64,000 nucleotides of DNA. It comes from Nostoc sp. HK-01 (GTDB lineage: Bacteria; Cyanobacteriota; Cyanobacteriia; Cyanobacteriales; Nostocaceae). Under the pieces are notes generated by a model. It had not been told where the DNA came from and did not search any database. It was given only the letters and a program-made list of their open reading frames with translations. The stretch covers positions 1,178,001-1,242,000 of the forward strand of contig AP018318.1 in NCBI GenBank assembly GCA_003990705.1. The letters run 5' to 3'. Shown piece by piece: positions 19,182 through 28,500 of this stretch (positions are counted from its first letter, which is position 1; every line of letters starts with the position of its first letter). A program made the translations under genes and the position numbers.

Positions 19182-20156
19182 ATGTCTATTGATTTTACTG
19201 TAGCCATTCCTACTTACAATGGCGAGAGACGTTTACCTCAAGTATTAGAGAGATTACAAAATCAGGTTGGTATTGAAAATCTTACTTGGGAAATTATTAT
19301 TGTTGATAATAATAGTAAGGATTGTACAGCAAAACTAATTTATAACTATCAACAAAACTGGCAACAACCATTTCCTTTAAGATATATATTTGAAGCCGAA
19401 CAAGGAGCAGCTTTTGCTAGAAATAGAGCAATTATTGAAGCCAAAAGTGAACTTGTCGGTTTTTTAGATGATGATAATTTACCAGATGCTAACTGGATTA
19501 TAGCAGCTTATCGATTTGCACAAGCTCATCAGCAAGCTGGAGCTTACGCTAGTCAAATTCATGGTTGTTTTGAAGTAAAACCACCAGAACATCTTAAACC
19601 AATCTTATTTTACTTAGCAATTACTGAAAGAGGTGAAACACCTCATCAGTATTATCCTCATCGTCAAGGTTTCCCTCCCACAGCTGGCTTAGTAGTCAGA
19701 AGAAATGCGTGGAAAGAAAATGTTCCTCAGCAACTTTTCCTGGTCGGAAGAATTGGTTCATCTATGTTAGGTGGTGAAGATGCTGAAGCCTTATTTTATA
19801 TTCAAAAAGCCGGTTGGGAAATTTGGTATAACCCAGCAATGGAAGTAGATCATATCATTCCTGCTTGGCGCTTAGAAAAAGGCTACCTTTTATCGCTTAT
19901 GCGTGGAATTGGTTTAACTCGATATTACTTAAGAATGTTGTTAATTCAAACTTGGCAAAGACCTTTCGCTTTTTTTGCATATTTGTTGAACGATACCCGT
20001 AAAGTAATATTGCATTTCATATTTTATCGACAAGTTATATCTACTGATATTGTCGCAGCTTGTGAAATGGAAAGACTTATCAGTACTCTAATTAGTCCTG
20101 TTTATATCTGGAGACTAAAAATGCAGAAAGTTATTGTCAATGTCAAAAACAAGTAA
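19182..20156 (+). CDS. hpsE: Family 2 glycosyltransferase, HpsE-like (copy 1)
   Basis: A 324-residue GT-A fold enzyme that should add a sugar to an extracellular polysaccharide. The start FTVAIPTYNG is followed by IIIVDNNSKD (38-47), the metal-binding FLDDDN (94-99) and the acidic GGEDAEA (197-203). The C-terminal half is less hydrophilic, suggesting membrane association. It matches the HpsE type, one of the glycosyltransferases of hormogonium polysaccharide synthesis in Nostoc punctiforme. A close paralog lies at 32937-33890, inside the hps cluster, so this copy may have a related but separate acceptor. Two more glycosyltransferase genes follow within short gaps. Confidence 0.75.
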   Translation: MSIDFTVAIPTYNGERRLPQVLERLQNQVGIENLTWEIIIVDNNSKDCTAKLIYNYQQNWQQPFPLRYIFEAEQGAAFARNRAIIEAKSELVGFLDDDNLPDANWIIAAYRFAQAHQQAGAYASQIHGCFEVKPPEHLKPILFYLAITERGETPHQYYPHRQGFPPTAGLVVRRNAWKENVPQQLFLVGRIGSSMLGGEDAEALFYIQKAGWEIWYNPAMEVDHIIPAWRLEKGYLLSLMRGIGLTRYYLRMLLIQTWQRPFAFFAYLLNDTRKVILHFIFYRQVISTDIVAACEMERLISTLISPVYIWRLKMQKVIVNVKNK

Positions 20157-20182
20157 ATATATCCAAATTACTAGCTCATATT

Positions 20183-21169
20183 ATGCCACTAGTATCTGTC
20201 ATAATTCCTGTTTATAATGCTGAGAAAACAATTCAAAAAACCATTAAATCTGTTTTAGAGCAAAGTTTACCTGATTTTGAATTAATTATAATTAATTCTT
20301 CTTCCTCCGACTCAACATTAAATCAGATTTCTAGTTTTCAAGACTGTCGCATCAAATTATTTACCTATCCTCAAGCGAACGCGTCTGTAAATCGTAACCG
20401 TGGATTATTACATACCACTACTGAATTTGTTAGCTTTTTGGATGCTGATGATCTATGGAAACCAGATAAACTGAAGTCACAATATCAGGCATTACAAGAA
20501 CATAACGATGCTACTGTGGCTTATAGTTTTACTGATGCCATTGATGAAAATGATAATTTTTTACGGAAATGCAGCCACGCCACTTGGACAGGTAACGTTT
20601 ATGCACAACTATTACTAGATGACTTTATTGGTAGCGGTTCTAATGTGATGGTGCGTAGACAAGCTTTTAGAGAAGTTGGTGAATTTGATGAATTACTAAC
20701 TAATGCAGAAGACACTGATATGTGGTTAAGATTAGCTGCTAATTATAATTTTATTCCTATCAAAAAAGTTCAAATTCTTTATCGAATATCTACTAACTCT
20801 AAGTCTTCTAATATTTTAGGCTCTGAAGCATCAAATTTAAGAATTATTAACAAAGTATTTAATAATGTACCTCCTACATTCAAGCATTTAAAACCTTATA
20901 GAGTTGCTAACCTTTATAAATATCTTAGCTACAAAGCACTTACAGTAGAGCCAGGACAACAAAAAACTTTTCATGCTGCTCGTTTTTTATGGATGATTAT
21001 CATCAATGACAGCACTATTCTAAAAAAAATGATTATTTATAAAGCTATTATTAAACTAATAATTATGAGTATATTGCCTAAGCAAATAGCTAAACTATTA
21101 CTTGATAAATTTCCAAAAATATCTGACGTTAGTACTTTTTTTGGTTATATCAAAACAGAAATTAAGTGA
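20183..21169 (+). CDS. Family 2 glycosyltransferase
   Basis: A 328-residue glycosyltransferase. The N-terminal GT-A domain has SVIIPVYNAEKTI (5-17), the nucleotide-sugar motif FLDADD (85-90) and the acidic NAEDTDMWLRLA stretch typical of family GT2. The C-terminal 100 residues are basic and hydrophobic and contain no recognised domain. Sugar donor and acceptor are unknown. It starts 26 bases after the HpsE-like gene and is followed by a GT4-type gene, so the three genes form a likely operon building one repeat unit. It could correspond to HpsF or HpsG, but I cannot assign this. Confidence 0.8.
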   Translation: MPLVSVIIPVYNAEKTIQKTIKSVLEQSLPDFELIIINSSSSDSTLNQISSFQDCRIKLFTYPQANASVNRNRGLLHTTTEFVSFLDADDLWKPDKLKSQYQALQEHNDATVAYSFTDAIDENDNFLRKCSHATWTGNVYAQLLLDDFIGSGSNVMVRRQAFREVGEFDELLTNAEDTDMWLRLAANYNFIPIKKVQILYRISTNSKSSNILGSEASNLRIINKVFNNVPPTFKHLKPYRVANLYKYLSYKALTVEPGQQKTFHAARFLWMIIINDSTILKKMIIYKAIIKLIIMSILPKQIAKLLLDKFPKISDVSTFFGYIKTEIK

Positions 21170-21209
21170 AAATAGTTTATAAATTTAAATAAAACTTATA
21201 CAATAACTT

Positions 21210-22379
21210 ATGAAAATTGCTTACACCACTGTAAATGATATTTTAAACCAAAACTCTTGGTCAAAAGATGTTCAAGGAGTTTGTGCCGCAGCCTATCATA
21301 TATCAAAACATTTAATAGATGAATCTATTGAACTAGACTATTTAGGCCCACTTAGTAAAAATTTTACAGCTTTAACTAAATTAAAATGGAGCTTTTACCA
21401 CTATATATCTAAAAAAGATTATTATCGTTGGGCAGAACCATTAATAGCGAAAGATTATGCTCGTCAAGTTCAGATAAAATTAAAAATTCTTAACTCAGAT
21501 ATAGTATTATGTCCAGAAAATATAGTGCCAATTGCTTATCTAGACTGTAAGCAACCGATTGTAATCTGGACAGATACTACCCTCAGTTCTTTAATAAATT
21601 TTTATCGGCACATGAATAATTTGTGCCAAGAAAATATTCGTAACATCCATTTAATGGAAGCAGAAGCCTTAAATCGGTGTCAGTTAATTATCTATACATC
21701 TGATTGGGCTGCTAAAACAGCTATGACGACATATAATATTCCTGCCAATAAAATTAAAGTAGTTCCTTATGGAGCTAATTTAGTATGTAATCGTAACTTT
21801 GAGGATATACATAATATTATTCAATCTAAATCTATCAGTCCATGCAAACTATTATTTATAGGCGTTGACTGGATAAGGAAAGGCGGTAACGTAGCTTTTC
21901 AAATTACAAAAGAGTTAAATAATCTGGGGTTAAAATGTGAATTAACAATAGTTGGATGCAAACCAAATATTAATGAGGCTTTACCACAATTCGTAAAATA
22001 TATAGATTTTATTGATAAATCTAAAAAATCTGGATTGGAAAAAATAAATCAATTATTTACAGAAGCTCATTTTTTAATTTTGCCAACTACAGCAGACTGT
22101 ACTCCTCACGTTGTGGCTGAAGCTAACTCCTTTGGAGTACCTGCTATATCTACAAATGTAGGTGGACTAGCTACTTTAATACATGATGAGATCAATGGAA
22201 AAATATTTCCATTAGATGCCAATATTTCAGCTTACTGCAACTATATAATTAAACTTATGGCTAATTATAATGATTATAAACAACTTTCTTTATCATCGTT
22301 TAATGAGTATCAACAGCGATTAAATTGGCATGTCGCAGTCCAGAAAACTAAACAATTAATTAATGATTTAATTGTTTAA
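21210..22379 (+). CDS. Family 4 (GT-B) glycosyltransferase
   Basis: A 389-residue GT-B fold enzyme. The C-terminal half holds the retaining-glycosyltransferase landmarks: KLLFIGVDWIRKGGNVAFQI, then LILPTTADCTPHVVAEANSFGVPAISTNVGG with the conserved glutamate, and GKIFPLD. The N-terminal half is divergent and would bind the acceptor. It is the last gene of the three-glycosyltransferase group (41 bases after the previous one) and is followed by htpG. Base composition is noticeably AT-rich across all three genes compared with htpG. Confidence 0.8.
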   Translation: MKIAYTTVNDILNQNSWSKDVQGVCAAAYHISKHLIDESIELDYLGPLSKNFTALTKLKWSFYHYISKKDYYRWAEPLIAKDYARQVQIKLKILNSDIVLCPENIVPIAYLDCKQPIVIWTDTTLSSLINFYRHMNNLCQENIRNIHLMEAEALNRCQLIIYTSDWAAKTAMTTYNIPANKIKVVPYGANLVCNRNFEDIHNIIQSKSISPCKLLFIGVDWIRKGGNVAFQITKELNNLGLKCELTIVGCKPNINEALPQFVKYIDFIDKSKKSGLEKINQLFTEAHFLILPTTADCTPHVVAEANSFGVPAISTNVGGLATLIHDEINGKIFPLDANISAYCNYIIKLMANYNDYKQLSLSSFNEYQQRLNWHVAVQKTKQLINDLIV

Positions 22380-22590
22380 CTTAATTATTCATAATTACTT
22401 CTTTCTAAGAAAAGCTCTTCCAAAATGCCACCACCATTTTTAGATACATCTTGTGCCTAAATCCACCCAAAATTAATTCAGTAGGGAAATCCGAACAGCT
22501 ATTGGGGGAAAATCAGGCTGTAAAACAGAGCAATAACACTCACTCTACCTTTAAGATCCTCAATGAGAATCTTTTATCTAACCATAAGTT

Positions 22591-24561
22591 ATGCTAGAAC
22601 AAGGTACTATCAGTATTCATACTGAGAATATTTTCCCAATTATCAAAAAGTCTCTCTACTCAGATCATCAGATTTTCCTGCGGGAATTAGTCTCTAATGC
22701 TGTAGACGCTATTCAAAAGCTAAAAATGGTATCCCGTGCTGGAGAATATGATGGTGATGTAGGCGAACCAGAAATTCAACTGGCCATTGATAAAGATAAA
22801 AAGACTCTTTCCATTACCGATAACGGTATAGGGATGACAGCAGAGGAAGTCAAAAAATATATTAACCAAGTTGCTTTTTCCAGCGCAGAAGAATTTATTC
22901 ACAAATATCAAGGAAAAGCCGACCAACCAATAATTGGTCATTTTGGGTTGGGTTTTTACTCTTCCTTTATGGTGGCGCAAAAGGTAGAAATTGATACACT
23001 ATCTTATAAAGAAGGGTCACAAGCAATTCACTGGACTTGCGATGGTTCGCCAGAATTTATCCTAGATGAGTCTCCCCGTACTACTCGCGGTACAACTATC
23101 ACCCTCACCCTGATGACAGATGAGGAGGAGTATTTAGAGTCAGCACGAATTAAAAATCTTGTCAAGACCTACTGTGACTTTATGCCAGTACCCATCAAGC
23201 TGGATGGTGAAGTATTAAACAGGCAAAAAGCTCCTTGGCGAGAGTCCCCCAGTAGTTTAACCAAAGAAGATTATTTGGAGTTTTATCGCTATCTCTATCC
23301 TTTCCAAGAAGAACCATTACTGTGGGTGCATCTGAATACAGATTATCCCTTTATTATCAACGGTATTTTGTATTTTCCGAAAATGCGCCCAGATGTTGAT
23401 GTAACTAAAGGGCAAATCAAATTATTCTGCAATCAAGTTTTTGTGAGCGACAACTGCGAAGAAATTATGCCGCAATTCCTGATGCCGATGCGAGGTGTAA
23501 TTGATAGTAGCGATATTCCTTTGAACGTGTCGCGCAGTGCTTTACAAGGCGATCGCACTGTCCGCAAAATCGGCGATTATATAGCGAAGAAAGTAGGCGA
23601 TCGCCTCAAAGAACTTTACCGCGATGACCGTGAGCAGTACATTAATGCTTGGAAGGATCTCGGCACTTTCGTCAAATTTGGCGCTCTCAACGACGAAAAG
23701 TTCAAGAAACAAGTCGAAGACATTATTGTCTTCCGTACCACCGCCAACGTTGCCCAAAAAGCGGCTGAAACTCCCGCCGTTGAAGTCCAATCCTCAGAAG
23801 GTGATGCTTGGCAAGATGTCACCCCAACAACATCTAGCAGCGCTCCCTACACAACTATCAAAGAATACTTAGAACGCAACAAAGAACGCCACGAAAACCG
23901 CGTTTTCTATAGTACAGATGAATCCAGCCAAGCCACATATATAGAATTACACAAAAATCAAGGCTTGGAAGTTGTGTTTATGGACTCATTCATTGACACC
24001 CACTTCATCAACTTCTTAGAACGAGAATATAACGATGTCAAATTTACCCGCGTAGACTCTGACTTAGATAATACCCTGCTAGATCAAGACAAATCAGGCG
24101 AAATTGTTGACCCCAAAACCAACAAAACCAAAAGCGAAGTTATTAAAGAGCTATTTGAAAAAGCTCTTAACAAACCCAAACTTAACATTCGCACCGAAGC
24201 TTTAAAATCCGATGACCCCCAAGGGACACCCCCAGCAATGGTGCTGTTACCAGAAATTCTCCGCCGCCTACGAGAAATGAATGCCATGATGCAGCAGCAA
24301 AATGCAGAATTTCCTGAAGACCACATTTTGCTAGTAAATACTTCCCATCCCCTAATTCAAAATCTGGCAAATCTCAACCAAGGTAGTATTATTCAAGACG
24401 GAGCAGAATCACCCACAGGCCAGCTAGTGAACTTGATTTGTCAACATGTTTATGATTTGGCGCTGATGTCTCAAAAAGGGTTTGACGCTGAAGGAATGAA
24501 ATCTTTCGTTGAGCGCTCGAATGACGTACTTACTAAGCTGACAGAACAAGCCAGTAAGTAG
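22591..24561 (+). CDS. htpG: HtpG, bacterial Hsp90 chaperone
   Basis: A 656-residue cytosolic ATP-dependent chaperone. The N-terminal GHKL domain has FLRELVSNAVDAI (about 25-40), DNGIGMT and GHFGLGFYSSFMVA. The middle domain has PLNVSRSALQGDRTVRKI, and the C-terminal dimerisation region is present. In cyanobacteria HtpG helps in heat, light and oxidative stress and interacts with phycobilisome linkers and tetrapyrrole synthesis. Length is normal. It splits the glycosyltransferases from the hpsA cluster and has no obvious functional tie to them. A MITE-like palindrome follows the stop codon. Confidence 0.96.
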   Translation: MLEQGTISIHTENIFPIIKKSLYSDHQIFLRELVSNAVDAIQKLKMVSRAGEYDGDVGEPEIQLAIDKDKKTLSITDNGIGMTAEEVKKYINQVAFSSAEEFIHKYQGKADQPIIGHFGLGFYSSFMVAQKVEIDTLSYKEGSQAIHWTCDGSPEFILDESPRTTRGTTITLTLMTDEEEYLESARIKNLVKTYCDFMPVPIKLDGEVLNRQKAPWRESPSSLTKEDYLEFYRYLYPFQEEPLLWVHLNTDYPFIINGILYFPKMRPDVDVTKGQIKLFCNQVFVSDNCEEIMPQFLMPMRGVIDSSDIPLNVSRSALQGDRTVRKIGDYIAKKVGDRLKELYRDDREQYINAWKDLGTFVKFGALNDEKFKKQVEDIIVFRTTANVAQKAAETPAVEVQSSEGDAWQDVTPTTSSSAPYTTIKEYLERNKERHENRVFYSTDESSQATYIELHKNQGLEVVFMDSFIDTHFINFLEREYNDVKFTRVDSDLDNTLLDQDKSGEIVDPKTNKTKSEVIKELFEKALNKPKLNIRTEALKSDDPQGTPPAMVLLPEILRRLREMNAMMQQQNAEFPEDHILLVNTSHPLIQNLANLNQGSIIQDGAESPTGQLVNLICQHVYDLALMSQKGFDAEGMKSFVERSNDVLTKLTEQASK

Positions 24562-24577
24562 AGCTAAACAGTTCTCT

Positions 24578-24680
24578 CAGGACTTACGGATGAAAACGAA
24601 AAATCACTAGTTTGCATAAAGGTTAGAGGTTTTTAAAATCGCTACATCCCAAAACAAGTGATATTGTTACGTAAGTCCTG
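24578..24680. mobile_element. MITE-like palindromic element after htpG
   Basis: The outer arms CAGGACTTACG (24578-24588) and CGTAAGTCCTG (24670-24680) are perfect 11-bp inverted repeats. Inner arms 24603-24613 and 24652-24662 pair with one mismatch. The 103-bp unit has no coding capacity. The same AGGACTTAC word recurs near 50615, suggesting a dispersed family mobilised by an unrelated transposase. Confidence 0.55.
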
Positions 24681-24746
24681 CTCTTAATTATCGCTGTTCT
24701 GTTTCCGAAGCCCTAAAATAGAAAGGTTGTATTTAAGTCGAATCCT

Positions 24747-24983
24747 ATGTCTCGTCGCTGCGAACTAACTGGTAAAAAGGCAAATAACGCCTTTGCAATT
24801 TCTCACTCTCATCGCCGTACAAAGCGTCTTCAACAGGCTAACCTCCAAAATAAGCGCGTTTGGTGGCAAGGCGGAAATCGCTGGGTAAAACTTAAGCTAT
24901 CTACCAAAGCCATCAAAACCTTAGAAGTCAAAGGTTTAGAAGCAATGGCTAAAGAAGCAGGTATTAACCTGAACCATTACTAA
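24747..24983 (+). CDS. rpmB: Large-subunit ribosomal protein bL28
   Basis: A 78-residue basic protein matching bacterial and plastid-type L28 over its full length: [22 protein letters not shown] at the start, then [18 protein letters not shown] and the C-terminal [11 protein letters not shown]. It is an exit-side component of the 50S ribosomal subunit. It is a single gene; the nearest downstream hairpin with a T-run is at 25162-25187. Confidence 0.97.
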   Translation: MSRRCELTGKKANNAFAISHSHRRTKRLQQANLQNKRVWWQGGNRWVKLKLSTKAIKTLEVKGLEAMAKEAGINLNHY

Positions 24984-25161
24984 ACCATCCCGCAAGGTGA
25001 ATTCAACGAGTTGGTATTTATGCACCTTTTGTATATAAATACCTAGTTGTGAGTTTTTCATGCTCATCTTTTGAAATAGTTAGGATGAGGCAATGAGATT
25101 AATTAAACTCACCTTCAAGCAAGGTATCAACAGCTAATGAATTCAAAATATTGATGCTATT

Positions 25162-25187
25162 AACCTCCCCACAATAGGGAGGTTTTT
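25162..25187 (+). terminator. Intrinsic terminator between rpmB and hpsA
   Basis: AACCTCCC (25162-25169) and GGGAGGTT (25177-25184) form a perfect 8-bp stem with a 7-base loop, followed by TTT and an AT-rich tail. It separates rpmB transcription from the hps genes. Confidence 0.7.
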
Positions 25188-25372
25188 AATTAATTCATAT
25201 TTTTTATATTCAATTGATATTTTTTCTTCTAAAGTTGGGTAGCCTAAGCGTATCTTCCCAAATCCAGCTTTATAAAGTTGTATTCCATTGGAATATATAT
25301 CTTTAAAGTTAATATGAAGCCTCCGTATTTTATCCCATATCAGCAGCAAATTAATTTAATTGGAAAAATCAG

Positions 25373-25425
25373 TATTTTCCGGAAAATATAAAAAGTTTAG
25401 CAATGATATAACTTAAACATCATTG
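25373..25425. promoter_or_regulatory. Paired palindromes upstream of hpsA
   Basis: A perfect 16-bp palindrome TATTTTCCGGAAAATA (25373-25388) is followed by an inverted repeat, CAATGAT (25401-25407) and ATCATTG (25419-25425). They lie about 150-200 bases before the hpsA start. Both have the symmetry of dimeric regulator sites; which protein binds cannot be told. No confident -35/-10 pair was found. Confidence 0.4.
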
Positions 25426-25577
25426 TCTGGTGTTTCACTGTGTTGAAGAATTAGTTCAATAGCATCAAGAAAAATTAGCAATCAATAAAAAACTTGAGCC
25501 TGGAGAATTACTCAACAGGTAAATTTCACAATTGCCAAAAATAAATTAGCATCAAATCACTTGACAGGAAAGCAGTT

Positions 25578-28500
25578 ATGTCTTTAAAACGCCAGCTAGT
25601 CAAGATAATCAAAATAATCTCCAAAAAAATTAGTAAATACTCTTTATTTGCAGTTAAAAAGCAAATTAATTGGCTGCTGCGAACTTTATTTCTCCGCAAG
25701 AGAAGAAGAGAATCTGTAAATGCTGGTTTTGTATTGCCAACAGTGGCTATGGTAGCACTGGTGGTTGTTTTATTAACTACAGCAATTTTATTTCGTTCTT
25801 TTGAGCGCTCTAAAAATGCTACTAATGTGCGAGTCAATGAGGCTGTTCTTAACGCTTCTATGCCAGCAGTTGATCGCGCAACGTCAAAATTAGAACAGTT
25901 ATTAAATGACCCTTCACTACCACGCTCAACTCCTACAGATGTAGCGTTATATGATGTTATTAAAAGTAATACTAGATATGACTTTGGTGATGAAACACGT
26001 TTGAAATTGGCTGCGGACTTTAATGGAACAACAGGTATTCAAACTAGTTCAACGCTGGAAACTAACGAAACTTTAACTACTGCCTGGAAATTTCCTATTG
26101 ATACAGACAATAATGGTAAATTTGATAGCTTTACTATTTATTCTATTTATTTTCGTAGTCCGCCACGTAATACAAGCAACTTATTTAATAGAGCCAGAAA
26201 ATCCTTAGATGCTAGAACACCACCTATGGACAAAAGCCAAGTAGGTGGAGCCTGTGCAGATGCTATTGGTACAAGTGCCAGTTTAGTAGGTGACGCAAGC
26301 TGGTACAAGTCAGGGGGAAATTTAGCAAAAAGCTTTTTTGTTTACACAGTTAATGTACCTATTGATGCTGTAGGAGGTACGACAGGTCTTTCTACCGCAA
26401 AATATGAACCGGGAAATCGCGGTTTTTCTGCATTAGAGTATCAACAAGATAGAGAGCGTATTCCTGTTAATAATAAAGCGGTCTGGTTTGAAAATGACTT
26501 AGAAATTTCTCCTGGTTCTGATTTACTTTTAAATGGTTCTATTCACACAAACGGTAATCTATTAGCTGGGGGACAATTCAGTGGTGTAGATATTGTTTTT
26601 CGGCAAGTCAGTAGTAAAAACTCCTGTTACTATGAACCTGACAATGCCAAAATTACAATTGGCGGAAATTTAGGAACAGGAAATGTTTCGCAAACCACTA
26701 ATAAAGAGCCAATAAGTGTTCACTTATTTCGGGGTTATAAAACAAATCCGTGGACTGGAGATCAGTCTAGTCCAGCCGTCAAAATCAAAATTGCTGGTAG
26801 TACTAACCATAAATCAACAACAGAGAATGGTGGACAAAGGTTAGGACATAATGATGCGGCTTATAACAAGCGCATCAATTTAATGAAAGAAACGGCTCTT
26901 GGTCTTTGTACTAGTTGTGCAACACAAACCACAGTTTCAGGGTTAAAAACAGCTGTTCAAGGTGTTGCTCGGTATCCCCAGGAAGTTAAAACCAATGTTG
27001 TTACTAGGATTGACCAAAGTACTGGTTTAGATTTAGCGAGTGCTAAAAGCATTTTGGACGATGAAATTGAGTTGTATTTAAGAAACCGTACACGCCGTGT
27101 TCCTTTTGCGGAAGTTAGCAGTGCTATACCCAGTGATACACAAGCACTTGGTACTTATACAGCTAGTAATGTTTTTCCTGGGACTACAGAAATTGAAGTA
27201 CCTGCTGCGTGGAGAGAGATTACCACTACTAATACAGGCTTGACTCTCAGCCTTGACAAATTACCAGCAACGGAACCAGAACAACAAAAAGACGACGGTA
27301 AAGAAAACTATTCAGGCGATCGCGTTTTTATTGGCAATAACCTGCCAGCATACTGGAAAAATACTGCTGGTCAATATGTTACAGGTCAAGCTCGTCAGCC
27401 TGTAGATAACGGTACAACTAAGTGGGATAACCCTAACACCATAGCCCGTACTCGTGCTTCGCAAGTACAACCGCAGCTTAACTTAGGTGTAACAGACCGT
27501 AATGATTTCTGGGAACAAAAAGCTGTTGAAGATAACTCAGCCAATCCTTTATCCAATGTCGGTGGTTTGCGAGTTATTACAGGCGCAGGTATCTATGTCG
27601 ATGATGATGGTGTTGTTGCTTCTGGTACAGCTTCTTTTGCCCGTAGCACGCGCTCATTTTTGTCAAATCCCACGCTAGATGCAAATTTTGTTGGTAGTGG
27701 TGGAGGCAAAATGCCTACGCCTACTGGGTTTAAAGATGCGGGTACAGCACAAACTAACATCGTAGTTTGGCCTGATACCATGCCGATGACAGGAGCGCCT
27801 GGAGAGACCAAAAAAGGCGACTTACTCATGCGGGCTACAGCAGTTTATCACTTCAAAAGCAGCGCTGGGACTGCCCAAACTCCGATAGCTTGTGTGAGTA
27901 GCTACTTTGATCCAACAAATAATATTACTGCTCAAAACCTATTAACTTTAACTGCATCCTGGAAATATCCTTTACCTGCTGATCAAAGTACAACTGCTGG
28001 TAAGTCCAATAACGGTATTGTTTATGCTTTTCCTGGCAGAACTATTAGTAGCGCTAATCTCACAATACTCAAACGACAGGCAAGATTAGTTTTTCCTAAT
28101 GGACGTATTGCCAATGAACCTTTGAGAAGGGCAATGGAAAAATACACAAGCAATAGTAATGCTTTTACTAATTTCACAATGGAAGATTATTCCGCTGTTG
28201 ATACTGCTTTGTGTTCGCTTTCCATTCTGAATGGTGCAACACCAGCTATATCTCCTACCCTTCCTCATGGCGCAATTAGAGAGGCAGCTTTTTTAGATGC
28301 CAGAGAAGTGAGGGCTTTACAAAATCGCACTGCTTACCAAACTGGTACCCAAGGCGAATACAGCTTGGACTTAGAACAACGTCAACCATTAGAGGTTCGT
28401 GTTACCGAAATTAACTTAGGTCGGCTGGCGAATAAAACCATTGCTACAACTGAGTATTTGTTGCCCAAGAGTGGCATTATTTATGCTACTCGTGATGACT

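Larger units (their letters stand above)
24984..25577. other. Structured gap between rpmB and hpsA
   Basis: No gene is supported. It holds an inverted repeat (25013-25021 with 25035-25043) and a nested pair of helices (25049-25056 with 25105-25112, and inside it 25063-25068 with 25084-25089). A terminator at 25162-25187 follows, and then two palindromes at 25373-25388 and 25401-25425 upstream of hpsA. The first half reads as the structured 3' end of the rpmB transcript, and the second half as the hpsA control region. Confidence 0.5.

Noticed and set aside
25143-25349. 68-codon minus-strand frame before hpsA
   Set aside because: It runs across the intrinsic terminator at 25162-25187, has no ribosome-binding site and no recognisable family.
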